DNA from: an uncultured Mailhella sp.
GTDB taxonomy: Bacteria; Desulfobacterota; Desulfovibrionia; Desulfovibrionales; Desulfovibrionaceae
DNA length: 49,385 nt
Reading direction: 5' to 3'
NCBI RefSeq assembly: GCF_944324615.1
Contig: NZ_CALUWY010000018.1
Span: 1-49,385 of the forward strand
Both the position numbers and the translations under genes were made by a program. How positions within the stretch are numbered: the first letter of the stretch is position 1; each line of letters starts with the position of its first letter. Positions 9,706 to 18,222 of the stretch are shown one piece after another. The notes beneath the pieces were generated by a model that worked only from the letters and a program-made list of their open reading frames with translations, did not search any database and was not told the DNA's origin.

Positions 9706-10561
9706 CCTTTCGTGGCTTTTTTCCCTCGCCTCCCATTTCCCGCTGGACGGCATGGACATGCGCTTCATGCAGCAGGCCCTCGTTGCCCTGGTGCTGCTTG
9801 CACCCATGACGGCCGCCCTCGGCGTGCAGGTGGTGCATTACCGCATGGCCTTCTTTTCCGATGCGGTGGGCCATTCCGCCTTTGCGGGCGTGGCCATCGG
9901 CCTTGTGCTCGGCGTGGATCCGCACCTTTCCATGCCCCTTTTCGGCCTTGCCGTGGGGCTGCTCATCATGTTCATGCAGCGCTTCAGCGCCCTGCCCTCC
10001 GACACCGTCATCGGCGTGGTCTTTTCCGCCGTGGTGGCCGGCGGCCTTGCCGTGGTCAGCCGCAACAACACCATAGCCCGCGACCTGCAGCAGTTTCTCT
10101 ACGGCGACATCCTCACCATGACGGAAACGGACATCGTCTGGCTCTGCGGGCTGTTCCTGCTCTTCGTGCTCTTTGAGTTTCTGGCCTTCAACCGCCTGCT
10201 CTATGCGGGCACAAGCGGCATCATCGCCCGGGCGCACCGCGTGCCCGTGGCCTTCTTTGAATACCTCTTCTCCGCGCTGCTCGCCCTTGTGGTCATGTTC
10301 TCCGTATGGGGCGTGGGCGTGCTGCTCGTCACGGCCATGCTCACCGTGCCCGCGGCCTCGGCCCGCAACTTCGCCAGAACCGCCGGAGGCATGTTCTGGT
10401 GGGCCATCGTGGTGGGCACAAGCTCCGCCGTCGCAGGACTCGCCCTTTCCGTCCAGCCCTGGATGGGCACCGCCACGGGCGCCACCATCATTCTTGTTTC
10501 CTGCTTCTGGTTCCTCATGAGCGTGGTGGCCGCCTCCGTCCGCAACGAACGCCAGTTCTGA
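9698..10561 (+). CDS. Metal ABC transporter permease (ZnuB/ABC-3 family)
   Basis: 287 residues with about eight hydrophobic segments. The ABC-3 hallmark 'VVHYRMAFFSDAVGHSAFAGVAIG' lies near residues 45-70, with 'LPSDTVIGVVFSAVVAGGLAVVS' and a conserved C-terminal 'VLLVTAMLTVPAASARNFARTAGGMFW'. It forms the inner-membrane channel for Zn or Mn uptake. A GGGGGAA ribosome site precedes the ATG, and the start overlaps the ATPase gene. It is the last gene of the operon before a strong terminator. Confidence 0.92.
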   Translation: MPDLSWLFSLASHFPLDGMDMRFMQQALVALVLLAPMTAALGVQVVHYRMAFFSDAVGHSAFAGVAIGLVLGVDPHLSMPLFGLAVGLLIMFMQRFSALPSDTVIGVVFSAVVAGGLAVVSRNNTIARDLQQFLYGDILTMTETDIVWLCGLFLLFVLFEFLAFNRLLYAGTSGIIARAHRVPVAFFEYLFSALLALVVMFSVWGVGVLLVTAMLTVPAASARNFARTAGGMFWWAIVVGTSSAVAGLALSVQPWMGTATGATIILVSCFWFLMSVVAASVRNERQF

Positions 10562-10579
10562 ATTCTCTTCCTTCCACAG

Positions 10580-10616
10580 AAAAAGGCCCGGAAGCGCACA
10601 GCTTCCGGGCCTTTTT
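10580..10616. terminator. Terminator after the metal ABC operon
   Basis: A 12-bp stem AGGCCCGGAAGC / GCTTCCGGGCCT with a short loop is flanked by A-run and T-run, so it can work in both directions. It lies 19 nt after the permease stop. Confidence 0.9.
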
Positions 10617-10695
10617 CCTTCTCTGCCCGCACGCGCAGGACAAGGCGCCGGGCCGGACGCCCCCAGACATGCTCCGTGCCACCCATGCAGCATTC

Positions 10696-10723
10696 TTGAT
10701 GTTTCTCTGCAACGCGCTACACT
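10696..10723 (+). promoter_or_regulatory. Candidate promoter of the 4Fe-4S protein gene
   Basis: TTGATG, a 16-bp spacer and TACACT lie about 160 nt upstream of the GTG start in an otherwise gene-free gap (10617-10882). Consensus match is moderate. Confidence 0.4.
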
Positions 10724-10882
10724 GGCTCTGTCACGCCGTGGGACTGCGCCGCCCCGTCACAGAACACATGCAGGAATTTTCCCCTTTCTTCGTGAGAGTG
10801 ATGAGAAAAAAGCGCTCCTTCTTCCCCGAACATTGCCCGCGGCCCTCTTTTCCTCTATCCGCCATACGCAAAGGAGACTCTT

Positions 10883-12151
10883 GTGGGACATCACCTTATG
10901 CTGGAAAAACAGTCCGCCTACGGCCGCATGGTAGACAGGCTCAACCGCTTCCCTCAGGGCGCCCCCGAATCGGAAACGCTCTATTCCATCCTTAAAATGC
11001 TCTTCACGGAAAAGGAAGCCGGCCTTGTGGCGCAAATGCCCATACGGCCCTTCACCGCGGCCGACGCCGCAAAGCGCTGGAACATGTCGGAAAGCGAGGC
11101 GCACCGCATTCTGGACAACCTCGCCTCCCGCGCCATGCTCGTGGACATGGAGGTGAAAGGGGAACAGCGCTACTGCCTGCCGCCGCCCATGGCCGGATTC
11201 TTTGAATTTTCCATGATGCGCGTGCGCAAGGACGTGGACCAGAAAACCCTTGCCGAACTGTTCCACCAGTACATCAACGTGGAAGAGGATTTCATGCGCG
11301 AGCTCTTCGTCACCGGCGAAACGGGCCTCGGCCGCGTGTTCGTGCAGGAACCCACGGTGAAGGAACCCTACGCCATGGAAATTCTCGACTGGGAACGCGC
11401 CACCCACGTCATCGAAACCGCCTCACAGTGCGGCATAAGCATGTGCTACTGCCGCCACAAGAAGCAGCACCTCGGCACCGCCTGCGACGCGCCCATGGAT
11501 ATCTGCATGACCTTCAACACCGCCGCCCATTCCCTCATCAAGCACGGCCATGCCCGCGAAGTGAGCAAGAGCGAATGCCTGGAACTGCTGCATCAGGCCT
11601 GGGAACACAACCTCGTGCAGTTCGGGGAAAACGTGCGCGAAGGCGTGAACTTCATCTGCAACTGCTGCGGCTGCTGCTGCGAAGCGCTGGGCGCGGTGAA
11701 GCGCTTCCAGATGACGCAGACCATCCATTCCAACTTCATCATGCACATGGATGAATCCGCCTGCGTGAAATGCGGCCGCTGTGCGGAACTGTGCCCCGTG
11801 AACGCCATCACCCTGGTGCGCGATGCGGACGGCACCCGCCGCATGGACTTCAACGCCGAACTGTGCCTGGGCTGCGGCGTGTGCACGCGCGGCTGCCCCA
11901 AGGGCGCGCTCACCCTCGTTCCCCGGCCGGAACGCACCATCACGCCCCTCAACACCACGCACCGCGCCGTGGTCATGGCCACGGAACGCGGCAACCTTCA
12001 GGATCTCATCTTCGACAACCGCATGCTCTTCAGCCACCGCCTGCTTGCAGGCGTGCTCGGCTCCATCCTGCGCATGCCCGCGGTCAAGCGCTCCCTTGCG
12101 CAGAAGCAGCTCAAATCCCGCTTCATTGAAAAAATCTGCGAAAAAATCTGA
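10883..12151 (+). CDS. Winged-helix / 4Fe-4S dicluster ferredoxin-domain protein
   Basis: 422 residues from GTG 10883 (AAGGAG 6 nt upstream). The N-terminal part (about 50-100) looks like a winged-helix domain ('FTAADAAKRWNMSESEAHRILDNLASRAMLVDME'). A Cys-rich middle carries 'CGISMCYCRHKKQHLGTACDAPMDIC' and 'CNCCGCCCEALG'. Two classical 4Fe-4S motifs follow: 'CVKCGRCAELCP' and 'CLGCGVCTRGCP'. The architecture is known in anaerobes as a conserved ferredoxin-domain protein, but its electron partner is unknown to me. The extra Cys cluster suggests further Fe-S binding. Monocistronic. Confidence 0.8.
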   Translation: MGHHLMLEKQSAYGRMVDRLNRFPQGAPESETLYSILKMLFTEKEAGLVAQMPIRPFTAADAAKRWNMSESEAHRILDNLASRAMLVDMEVKGEQRYCLPPPMAGFFEFSMMRVRKDVDQKTLAELFHQYINVEEDFMRELFVTGETGLGRVFVQEPTVKEPYAMEILDWERATHVIETASQCGISMCYCRHKKQHLGTACDAPMDICMTFNTAAHSLIKHGHAREVSKSECLELLHQAWEHNLVQFGENVREGVNFICNCCGCCCEALGAVKRFQMTQTIHSNFIMHMDESACVKCGRCAELCPVNAITLVRDADGTRRMDFNAELCLGCGVCTRGCPKGALTLVPRPERTITPLNTTHRAVVMATERGNLQDLIFDNRMLFSHRLLAGVLGSILRMPAVKRSLAQKQLKSRFIEKICEKI

Positions 12152-12165
12152 CGCAGGCCTTACCT

Positions 12166-12206
12166 GCGCATCCTCAGTTCCCGAACACGCCGGGCTGAGG
12201 ATGCGC
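12166..12206. repeat. Inverted repeat after the 4Fe-4S protein gene
   Basis: A perfect 12-bp inverted repeat (12166-12177 and 12195-12206, GCGCATCCTCAG and its complement) with a 17-nt loop lies 14 nt after the stop. No T-run follows. It is probably an mRNA 3'-end hairpin. Confidence 0.5.
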
Positions 12207-12337
12207 CATGCGGGCCAAACGCGGCGGAAAAGCCCCTCTGCTCCCGGAAAAGCCTGTGAAGCACAAAAGGCCCCCGGGCGCGGGAAAATCCCCCGCCTCA
12301 GCCGCGCAGAGGGCGCCCCTTCCCGCACGAAGGATAC

Positions 12338-12372
12338 AAAAAAACGGACATGGATGACACCATGTCCGTTTT
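12338..12372. terminator. Terminator downstream of the tRNA gene
   Basis: A 13-bp stem (12341-12353 / 12360-12372, core ACGGACATGG) is flanked by A-run and T-run. On the minus strand it lies 10 nt after the tRNA 3' end. It could also end plus-strand transcription. Confidence 0.85.
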
Positions 12373-12382
12373 CTTTTCAAGG

Positions 12383-12458
12383 TGGTGGACCCGGCAGGCT
12401 TCGAACCTACGACAATCCGGTTATGAGCCGGGGGCTCTACCAACTGAGCTACGGGTCC
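12383..12458 (-). tRNA. tRNA with CAT anticodon (elongator Met or Ile2)
   Basis: The minus strand folds into a 76-nt cloverleaf with CCA encoded. The acceptor stem is GGACCCG/CGGGTCC with discriminator A, the D arm GTAGCTCAGTTGGTAGAGC, the anticodon loop CTCATAA and the T arm GTAGG TTCGAAG CCTGC (one G-U pair). The anticodon stem has an apparent C-A mismatch at its outermost pair (27-43). CAT can mean elongator Met or, if C34 is modified to lysidine, Ile for AUA. I cannot separate these by eye; the D arm and anticodon loop look more Met-like. Confidence 0.9.
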
Positions 12459-12727
12459 AACAGCGGGAATATGACTCCATTCTCTTCATTTGGCAAGAGA
12501 AAAGATCGTGGCTCCGCCCAAAATGTTCCCCCGGAACAGGGCGCGCCGCCGCGTGCATCAAAGGCCTGCAAGGGGCAGCACGCACCCTTTTCCCCTTCCC
12601 GGAAGCAGCCGGAGCAAGAGCATGCGCCGGAAACCATGCGCCGCGTTTTCCCGGACAGGGAGCGCCCCCTTTCCGGGCACGCCTTCCCCCTCGCTTCCTT
12701 TCTCCCCCGGCGTTTCCCTTCCGGCAT

Positions 12728-12814
12728 AAAAAAATCAGCCCGTCCCTGGGGTGGACGGGCTGACTGAGAAGAGGAGAGAAAGTATGGAACCGTTTCTGTC
12801 GTATGACTTTCCAC
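12728..12814 (-). ncRNA. Candidate small RNA 2 (sibling of the one at 13095-13194)
   Basis: On the minus strand a promoter (-35 GTGACT at 12843-12848, 16-bp spacer, -10 TAGAAA at 12821-12826) is followed by about 87 nt ending in a strong terminator: an 11-bp stem TCAGCCCGTCC / GGACGGGCTGA plus seven T. The predicted RNA has a weak 5' hairpin (GUGGAA/UUCCAU), a pyrimidine-rich linker containing CUCUCCUC, then the terminator hairpin. No ORF with a ribosome site lies inside. The CU-rich linker is complementary to Shine-Dalgarno sequences, suggesting a trans-acting translational repressor (inference). Confidence 0.55.
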
Positions 12815-12820
12815 GCCCTC

Positions 12821-12864
12821 TTTCTACAAAATGCCTGAAAAAAGTCACGTTTCAAACTCTTTCC
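12821..12864 (-). promoter_or_regulatory. Promoter and conserved upstream box of candidate sRNA 2
   Basis: It contains a 23-bp segment (12842-12864) identical to 13222-13244. The minus-strand box GGAAAGAGTTTGAAAC abuts the -35 hexamer GTGACT, then a 16-bp spacer and TAGAAA. The identical box at two promoters suggests a shared activator or UP-like element. Confidence 0.55.
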
Positions 12865-13094
12865 CGTCCCGCAACACTTCGCAACGAAAGGCCGGGGCAG
12901 GCGGGCCTGCCGCACAGGGCGCTCATGTCCGCGCAGGGCCATGCCACCCCAAAACCATGGAGAACAGGGCGCAAAAAGGCCGGGCCTGCGCCGCCGAACA
13001 TGCGGCCCTGCCAGGGGCGCAGGGGCTTTTTCCCCTTTTTTGCGGAAAAAGCCCGGGAAAAGGGCGTTTTTTCCAAAAAACAGGGCAGATACAT
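12865..13094. other. Spacer between the two candidate sRNA genes
   Basis: GC-rich with no credible gene. Two plus-strand terminator-like hairpins occur: GGGG/CCCC followed by six T near 13019-13040, and GCCC/GGGC followed by T-run near 13050-13076. They may insulate the minus-strand units from plus-strand transcription. Confidence 0.35.
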
Positions 13095-13194
13095 AAAAAA
13101 AGAGGACCCGCCCGCGTTTTCGCGGACGGGCCGAACAAAGAAAGAGGGAAAAGGAGGAGAGTTCCCGACCATCCGGGGGAAGGACGGCCTCGAT
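13095..13194 (-). ncRNA. Candidate small RNA 1
   Basis: On the minus strand -35 GTGACT (13223-13228), a 16-bp spacer and -10 TATAAA (13201-13206) are followed by about 100 nt ending in a 10-bp stem (13107-13116 / 13121-13130, AAAA loop) and seven T after a short gap. The predicted RNA has a 5' hairpin GGCCGUCC/GGAUGGUC, then a CU-rich single-stranded linker with CUCUCCUCC, then the terminator. It shares upstream box, promoter layout, linker core and overall architecture with the unit at 12728-12814. No coding frame with a ribosome site is present. Confidence 0.55.
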
Positions 13195-13200
13195 GTTTCC

Positions 13201-13244
13201 TTTATACACCTTACGCGGTTCAAGTCACGTTTCAAACTCTTTCC
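13201..13244 (-). promoter_or_regulatory. Promoter and conserved upstream box of candidate sRNA 1
   Basis: 13222-13244 is identical over 23 bp to the box at sRNA 2. Hexamers are GTGACT and TATAAA with a 16-bp spacer. Confidence 0.55.
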
Positions 13245-13488
13245 GCGCTGCAATATTGTGAAAGCTTTCTTTTAACAAGCAGCGATCCGTGGGAATTTTC
13301 TGTAAAAAAACGCCCTTTCCTCCCCTTTCTGCCGCCGGAAGCCCCATCCCCTTGCAGGGAAGCAATTGCCTTTTCATGCCCTCGCGGCTATGATGGCTCA
13401 TATTCCGGCCCATCCCCGGCTTTCCACGGAACCTGTCACGGCCGGAATCTTCTTTTCTGGAAACGACAAGCACAGGAAGGAACGTGCC

Positions 13489-14145
13489 ATGAAAAAACTC
13501 TATACTCTCGGACTCATCGCCACGCTGATGCTCGGCAGCGGCTGCGCCGGCATCCAGAGCAACACGGGCCGCGGTGCGGCCTACGGCACCGCAGGCGGCG
13601 CTGCGGCAGGCGCCATTCTCGGCCAGATCATCGGCGGCAACACCAAATCCACCCTCATCGGCACCGCGGCAGGCGCCGTCATCGGCGGCCTGGCCGGAAC
13701 GGGCGTGGGCGCCATGATGGACAAGCAGGAAAACGACATGCGCCAGGCTCTGGCCAATTCCGAAGCCGTGGCCGTGCAGCGTCAGGGCGACGCCCTTGCC
13801 CTCACCTTCAAGAGCGATTTCACCTTTGCCGTGAACTCTTCCTCCATTCGTCCCGGCATGTATGCGGAAATAGACCGCATCGCCCAGGTGCTTTCCAACT
13901 ACCCGCAGACCACCATCAGCGTCATCGGCCATACCGACAGCACGGGTTCGGAATCCTACAATCAGCAGCTTTCCGAACGCCGCGCTGACAGCGTGAAGAA
14001 TGCGCTGGTGCAGCGCGGCATTTCGCCCTCGCGCATCACCGCCATGGGCTATGGCGAAAGCGCCCCCATTGCCGACAACAACACCGAGTACGGCCGCCAG
14101 CAGAACCGCCGCGTGGAAGTACGCATCAACCCCATGCAGCAGTAA
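13489..14145 (+). CDS. OmpA-family lipoprotein with glycine-zipper domain
   Basis: 218 residues from ATG 13489 (AGGAAGG upstream). A lipoprotein-type signal MKKLYTLGLIATLMLGSGC places the acylated Cys at residue 19. Residues about 30-85 form a Gly/Ala-rich glycine zipper ('GTAGGAAAGAILGQIIGG', 'GTAAGAVIGGLAGTGVGAMMD'). The C-terminal half is an OmpA peptidoglycan-binding domain ('ISVIGHTDSTGSESYNQQLSERRADSVKNAL', 'GYGESAPIADN', 'NRRVEVRI'). It probably tethers the outer membrane to the cell wall. Monocistronic with its own terminator. Confidence 0.92.
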   Translation: MKKLYTLGLIATLMLGSGCAGIQSNTGRGAAYGTAGGAAAGAILGQIIGGNTKSTLIGTAAGAVIGGLAGTGVGAMMDKQENDMRQALANSEAVAVQRQGDALALTFKSDFTFAVNSSSIRPGMYAEIDRIAQVLSNYPQTTISVIGHTDSTGSESYNQQLSERRADSVKNALVQRGISPSRITAMGYGESAPIADNNTEYGRQQNRRVEVRINPMQQ

Positions 14146-14150
14146 CCTGA

Positions 14151-14184
14151 AAAAAAGGCCCGCGGAGCGTCCGCGGGCCTTTTC
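14151..14184 (+). terminator. Terminator of the OmpA-like lipoprotein gene
   Basis: A stem AAAGGCCCGCGGA / TCCGCGGGCCTTT with a 3-nt loop, T-run included, begins 6 nt after the stop. Confidence 0.9.
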
Positions 14185-14264
14185 ATGCCGGCTTTCCTGC
14201 CCCCCCCTTCCGGGGCATGCCCCGCCTCCGCCCGGGGCGGACAAGTCTCCCCTCTTCCCCTCCC

Positions 14265-14693
14265 ATGAAGGAATACGCCCTCATGTTTGCCGTGGCCTTT
14301 CTTGCGGCCACGCTCCTTCCCGCCCAGTCGGAAGCCGTGCTCGTGGCCCTTGTGGCGGAGGGCGACCATTCCCCGTGGGCGCTTCTGGGCACGGCCACGC
14401 TGGGCAACAGCCTGGGTTCCGCCCTCAACTGGTATCTGGGCTCTCTGGCCCACCGCTTCCTTCATGCCCGCTGGTTCCCCATCAGTGCGGAAAAGCTCCG
14501 CAGGGCCGAAGGCTGGTACCATAAGTACGGCCGCTGGTCCCTGCTGCTGAGCTGGGCTCCCTTCATCGGCGACCCGCTCACCTTTGCGGCGGGCGTGCTC
14601 AAAGAACCCTTCCCCTCCTTCATGGCCATCACCTTCGCGGCAAAGCTCGGCCGCTACCTCGTTCTTGTGGGCGTGTATCTGGCGCTTTTCTAG
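14265..14693 (+). CDS. yqaA: YqaA-family membrane protein (DedA/VTT-like)
   Basis: 142 residues from ATG 14265, the same length as E. coli YqaA. The upstream region lacks a clear ribosome site, so the start is less certain. Features: an opening hydrophobic segment, 'GNSLGSALNWYLGSLAHRF' and 'EGWYHKYGRWSLLLSWAPFIGDPLTFAAGVL', the conserved VTT/SNARE-associated loop with Gly-Asp-Pro. It is an inner-membrane protein of unclear role; related DedA proteins act in lipid and proton homeostasis. Confidence 0.88.
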   Translation: MKEYALMFAVAFLAATLLPAQSEAVLVALVAEGDHSPWALLGTATLGNSLGSALNWYLGSLAHRFLHARWFPISAEKLRRAEGWYHKYGRWSLLLSWAPFIGDPLTFAAGVLKEPFPSFMAITFAAKLGRYLVLVGVYLALF

Positions 14694-14777
14694 CCCCGCC
14701 CGCGCACAGCTTTTTTCCCTCAATCGCCCGTGCGGCCCTCCGGGGGCGCGGCCTCCTTTTCCGCCGCAAGAACCTGC

Positions 14778-14830
14778 GCGGAATGCCGCCCTTTCTGCGC
14801 GGGACACGGGCTTTTTTGTGCACAAAAAAA
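14778..14830. repeat. Dispersed intergenic repeat, copy 1
   Basis: About 53-70 nt closely resembling 28550-28603. Both share a GCGGAA start, a CACGGGC block and an A/T palindrome (here TTTTTTGTGCACAAAAAA) running directly into a terminator-like hairpin. Confidence 0.5.
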
Positions 14831-14860
14831 GGCCCCGCCTCCTTTTCAGGAAGCGGGGCC
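14824..14860 (-). terminator. Terminator of dnaK
   Basis: On the minus strand GGCCCCGC / GCGGGGCC with a 14-nt loop is followed by seven T, starting 30 nt after the dnaK stop. Confidence 0.9.
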
Positions 14861-14889
14861 GGATGTGGTCTGGTGTCTTGCCGGAGGGC

Positions 14890-16794
14890 TTACTTCACTT
14901 CGGTGAAGTCGGCGTCGACCACGTCATCGTCCTTCTTGTCACCGCCCTGGGCCTGCTGGGTGCCCTGAGCGCCCTGAGCACCCTGCTGGGCCTGAGCGTT
15001 CTTGTAGAGCTGTTCCGCAAGCTTGTGGGAAGCCTGGGAAAGATCGTCGGAAGCCTTCTTGATGGCGGCGGTGTCGGTGCCTTCCATGGCCTTCTTCAGA
15101 ACTTCGGTCTTGCTTTCCACATCGGCCTTGACCGCGGGATCAACCTTGTCGCCGAGGTCCTTGAGGGACTTTTCGGTGGCGTAGATGAGGGCGTCGGCCT
15201 GGTTGCGGGCTTCGATGTTTTCCTGCTTCTTCTTGTCTTCGGCCGCGTTGGCTTCAGCTTCGCGCACCAGCTTGTTGATTTCTTCTTCGCTGAGGCCGGA
15301 GGAAGACTTGATCTGGATGGACTGTTCCTTGCCGGTGCCGAGATCCTTGGCGGACACGTTCACGATACCGTTGGCGTCGATATCGAAGGTGACTTCAATC
15401 TGCGGGACGCCGCGGGGAGCCGCAGGAATGCCCGTGAGCTGGAAGTTGCCCAGAGTCATGTTGTCCGCGGCCATGGGGCGTTCGCCCTGCAGCACATGGA
15501 TATCCACGGCGGGCTGGTTGTCGGCCGCGGTGGAGAAGGTCTGGCTCTTGCGGGTAGGAATGGTGGTGTTGCGGTCGATGAGCTTGGTGAACACGCCGCC
15601 CATGGTCTCGATGCCCAGGGAAAGCGGGGTCACGTCGAGCAGCAGCACGTCCTTCACGTCGCCGGTGAGAATGGCACCCTGAATGGAGGCACCCATGGCC
15701 ACCACTTCATCGGGGTTCACGGAACGGTTGGGTTCCTTGCCGAAGAATTCGCCCACCTTCTTCTGCACCAGAGGCATACGGGTCATGCCGCCCACGAGCA
15801 CCACTTCGTCGATTTCGGAAGCGGACAGGCCGGCGTCGGCAAGAGCCTTGCGGCAGGGTTCGATGGAGCGTTCCACCAGATCCATGACCATCTGTTCCAG
15901 CTTGGCGCGGGAGAGCGTCATCATGAGGTGCTTGGGGCCGGTGGCGTCAGCCGTGATGAAGGGCAGGTTGATCTGCGTTTCCAGAGAGTTGGAAAGTTCC
16001 TTCTTGGCGTTTTCGGCCGCTTCCTTCAGGCGCTGCAGAGCCATGCGGTCCTGAGAAAGGTCGATGCCGTACTGACCCTTGAACTCGTCCACCATGTAGC
16101 GGATGATGCGCTGGTCGAAGTCTTCACCGCCGAGGAAGGTATCGCCGTTGGTGGCGCGCACTTCCACGACATTGTCGCCCACTTCCAGGATGGAGATATC
16201 GAAGGTACCGCCGCCGAGGTCGTACACGGCGATCTTTTCATTGGCCTTGCGGTCGAAACCGTAGGCCAGAGAGGCGGCCGTAGGTTCGTTGATGATACGC
16301 TTCACATCCAGACCGGCGATCTTGCCGGCGTCCTTGGTGGCCTGACGCTGGGCGTCGTTGAAGTAGGCGGGAACGGTGATGACCGCTTCGGTCACAGGTT
16401 CGCCGAGGTAGGCTTCCGCGTCCTTCTTGAGCTGACCGAGAATGACCGCGGAAATTTCCTGGGGGCTGTAGTCGTGCCCGTCCACGCGCACGGCCGCGTC
16501 ACCGTTGGCGGAAGCCACGATGGCATAGGGGGCGTGCTGCATCCAGTGCTGCACTTCGGGAGCGTCCGCGCGGCGGCCCATAAGGCGCTTCACGGCAAAA
16601 ATGGTGCGGTCGGGGTTGGTGACGGCCTGGCGCTTGGCGGTTTCGCCGACCAGACGTTCCTTATCGGTAAAAGCGACGATGGACGGAGTGGTCCGGCCGC
16701 CATTGGGATTGGAGATGCACTTGGGCTCCTTGCCTTCCATCACATAAACGCAGCTGTTGGTGGTGCCAAGGTCGATACCAATAATCTTGCCCAT
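14890..16794 (-). CDS. dnaK: Molecular chaperone DnaK (Hsp70)
   Basis: 634 residues, full family length. Nucleotide-binding motifs: '[18 protein letters not shown]' at the N-terminus, '[18 protein letters not shown]', '[14 protein letters not shown]' and '[15 protein letters not shown]'. The substrate-binding domain starts after '[16 protein letters not shown]'. The tail is a Gln/Gly-rich linker ending in '[12 protein letters not shown]', the classic DnaK C-terminus. It starts at ATG 16794 with GAGGAGG upstream. It stands alone here: no grpE or dnaJ adjoins it. Confidence 0.98.
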   Translation of the reverse strand: MGKIIGIDLGTTNSCVYVMEGKEPKCISNPNGGRTTPSIVAFTDKERLVGETAKRQAVTNPDRTIFAVKRLMGRRADAPEVQHWMQHAPYAIVASANGDAAVRVDGHDYSPQEISAVILGQLKKDAEAYLGEPVTEAVITVPAYFNDAQRQATKDAGKIAGLDVKRIINEPTAASLAYGFDRKANEKIAVYDLGGGTFDISILEVGDNVVEVRATNGDTFLGGEDFDQRIIRYMVDEFKGQYGIDLSQDRMALQRLKEAAENAKKELSNSLETQINLPFITADATGPKHLMMTLSRAKLEQMVMDLVERSIEPCRKALADAGLSASEIDEVVLVGGMTRMPLVQKKVGEFFGKEPNRSVNPDEVVAMGASIQGAILTGDVKDVLLLDVTPLSLGIETMGGVFTKLIDRNTTIPTRKSQTFSTAADNQPAVDIHVLQGERPMAADNMTLGNFQLTGIPAAPRGVPQIEVTFDIDANGIVNVSAKDLGTGKEQSIQIKSSSGLSEEEINKLVREAEANAAEDKKKQENIEARNQADALIYATEKSLKDLGDKVDPAVKADVESKTEVLKKAMEGTDTAAIKKASDDLSQASHKLAEQLYKNAQAQQGAQGAQGTQQAQGGDKKDDDVVDADFTEVK

Positions 16795-17103
16795 ACTATA
16801 TTTCCTCCTCGATTCTTGCTTGGTTGGGTAAGGGGCGCCGTGCGGCGCTCTCGCTTACAGGCAATAGGTAATTCCGTTTTGTTCCCCGTCTAGGGGGAAA
16901 AGACAACTTTTTTGAAAAAAACGCCGCACAGAGGGCCGTTCCGGGCCTCCGGAGCGCTCTTTTCTGAAAAAAAGCGCCTCCTGCGGAAGGCAGGCCGTCA
17001 CGCCCCCGCAAGGCATCCTCTCCCGCAGATCCGCCAGAGAGCGCTCTGCCCCGGAAAGCCCGCAGAGCAGGCAGAAACGCGCAGGAAAAGACGCGGGCCG
17101 AGC
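16795..17103 (-). promoter_or_regulatory. dnaK upstream region, no gene
   Basis: The gap contains a small GCGCCG/CGGCGC hairpin in the dnaK leader (about 16834-16848). On the minus strand a CCCCCTAGA block lies downstream of an A/T-rich stretch near 16885-16920 and loosely resembles a sigma32-type -10 (CCCCATNT). I see no CIRCE repeat. Heat-shock control is plausible but not shown. Confidence 0.3.
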
Positions 17104-17129
17104 AAAAAAAATGCGGCCCGGAGGCCGCA
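17104..17129 (-). terminator. Terminator of aroD
   Basis: On the minus strand TGCGGCC / GGCCGCA with a 4-nt loop is followed by eight T. Confidence 0.88.
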
Positions 17130-17183
17130 GATTCATCAATAAAGGTAAGGAAAGGGGCTTTGCCGCCTTCCGGGAAAAGAGAA

Positions 17184-17957
17184 TCAGGCCGAAGCCTCCT
17201 CCAGACGACGCAGCACCGCATCAAGGGCGCAGACATCCATCTGACCGGGAGCACTGGCCCTTTCCGCCGCGCCGAAGGTGGCGGCGCTGCCGAAGAAGCC
17301 GCCGCTTACGCGGCTTATCACGCCGAGAGGCCCCATGCTCATGGTGATGAGCGGCACTTCCGCCCGGGAAAAGGCCTCCTCCGTGGCGGACATGAGGGTG
17401 AGCACATCGGCCCGGCTCTGCGGCATGACGGCCATCTTGGCCACGTCCGCCCCGAGTTCATTCTGCATGAAGAGCAGGCGGCGCACGATTTCCTCCCGCG
17501 GGGGCGTGGCATGAAAATCATGGTTGCTCGCCACCACGGGCACACGGCAGGCATGGGCGCGGGCAATGATGTTCCGCGCCTCGCCGGAACGGAAAAAGGC
17601 CTCCACGTCCAGCAGATCCACAAGGCCGCTTTCGCAGAGCATGGCGCAGAGCGAGGCATAGCCTTCTTCCGAAAGGGGGCGGCTTCCGCCTTCATCCACG
17701 GTGCGGAAGGTGGCCAGAAGCGGCACGGAAAGCACCCTGCGCAGCATGAAAAGGGCCTCGCGCACGGCCGACTCGTCCACCGCGCCCGGGGCGCCGAACA
17801 TGTCCACCCGCCATTCCGCCATGTCCGCAGGCAGGGAGGAAAGGCGCGCGGCCTCCTCTTCCAGCTCCTTCAGAGAGGAGGAGGTGAGCGGAACGATGAT
17901 GCGGGGGCGTCCCCCGCCGATGACCAGACTGCCGACACGAATGCTTTTCACAGGCAT
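17184..17957 (-). CDS. aroD: Type I 3-dehydroquinate dehydratase
   Basis: About 257 residues from ATG 17957; a TTG at 17966 is an alternative, and neither has a strong ribosome site. The enzyme dehydrates 3-dehydroquinate to 3-dehydroshikimate through a Schiff base. The catalytic His is in 'VVASNHDFHATPP' and the Schiff-base Lys in 'GADVAKMAVMPQS'. The C-terminal 'GVISRVSGGFFGSAATFGAAERASAPGQM' is a class I hallmark. Other shikimate genes are not in the window. Confidence 0.92.
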   Translation of the reverse strand: MPVKSIRVGSLVIGGGRPRIIVPLTSSSLKELEEEAARLSSLPADMAEWRVDMFGAPGAVDESAVREALFMLRRVLSVPLLATFRTVDEGGSRPLSEEGYASLCAMLCESGLVDLLDVEAFFRSGEARNIIARAHACRVPVVASNHDFHATPPREEIVRRLLFMQNELGADVAKMAVMPQSRADVLTLMSATEEAFSRAEVPLITMSMGPLGVISRVSGGFFGSAATFGAAERASAPGQMDVCALDAVLRRLEEASA

Positions 17958-18222
17958 TTGCGACAATACCCCATACCCCCGGCGCAGAAAGGCCGGAAAA
18001 GAAAACACGCGACGAAACAACCCTTCCGGCACGCGCAAAAAGCACGGCACAAAAGGAGCCGTTCTCTGCACGAAAGATGCGCAGAGAACAGACAAAGGCC
18101 CGGAAAGCACCCGCCCTCTCCCGGCAATGCGGGAAGAAGCGAAAGCACAGAGCCGGAAAGGCGCGCGTCAGAACGGCGCGTTTTCCGCACAGGCAGATTC
18201 GGGGTGCAGAAGCGCGGAAGGC

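Noticed and set aside
12842..13244. The 23-bp repeats as a two-repeat CRISPR remnant
   Set aside because: Spacing is about 380 bp, the repeat is not palindromic, and each copy sits precisely at a promoter position followed by a terminator.
12350..13275. Long open frames across the sRNA region on both strands
   Set aside because: They are GC-skewed low-complexity frames without ribosome sites, overlap each other in several phases, run through a tRNA or terminators, and resemble no protein family.
16800..16925. CIRCE or clear sigma32 promoter before dnaK
   Set aside because: No TTAGCACTC-N9-GAGTGCTAA repeat was found, and the CCCCCTAGA block lacks a convincing -35 partner.
16796..17254. Minus-strand frame upstream of dnaK
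   Set aside because: It covers the aroD terminator and the dnaK leader, has biased composition and shows no family resemblance.
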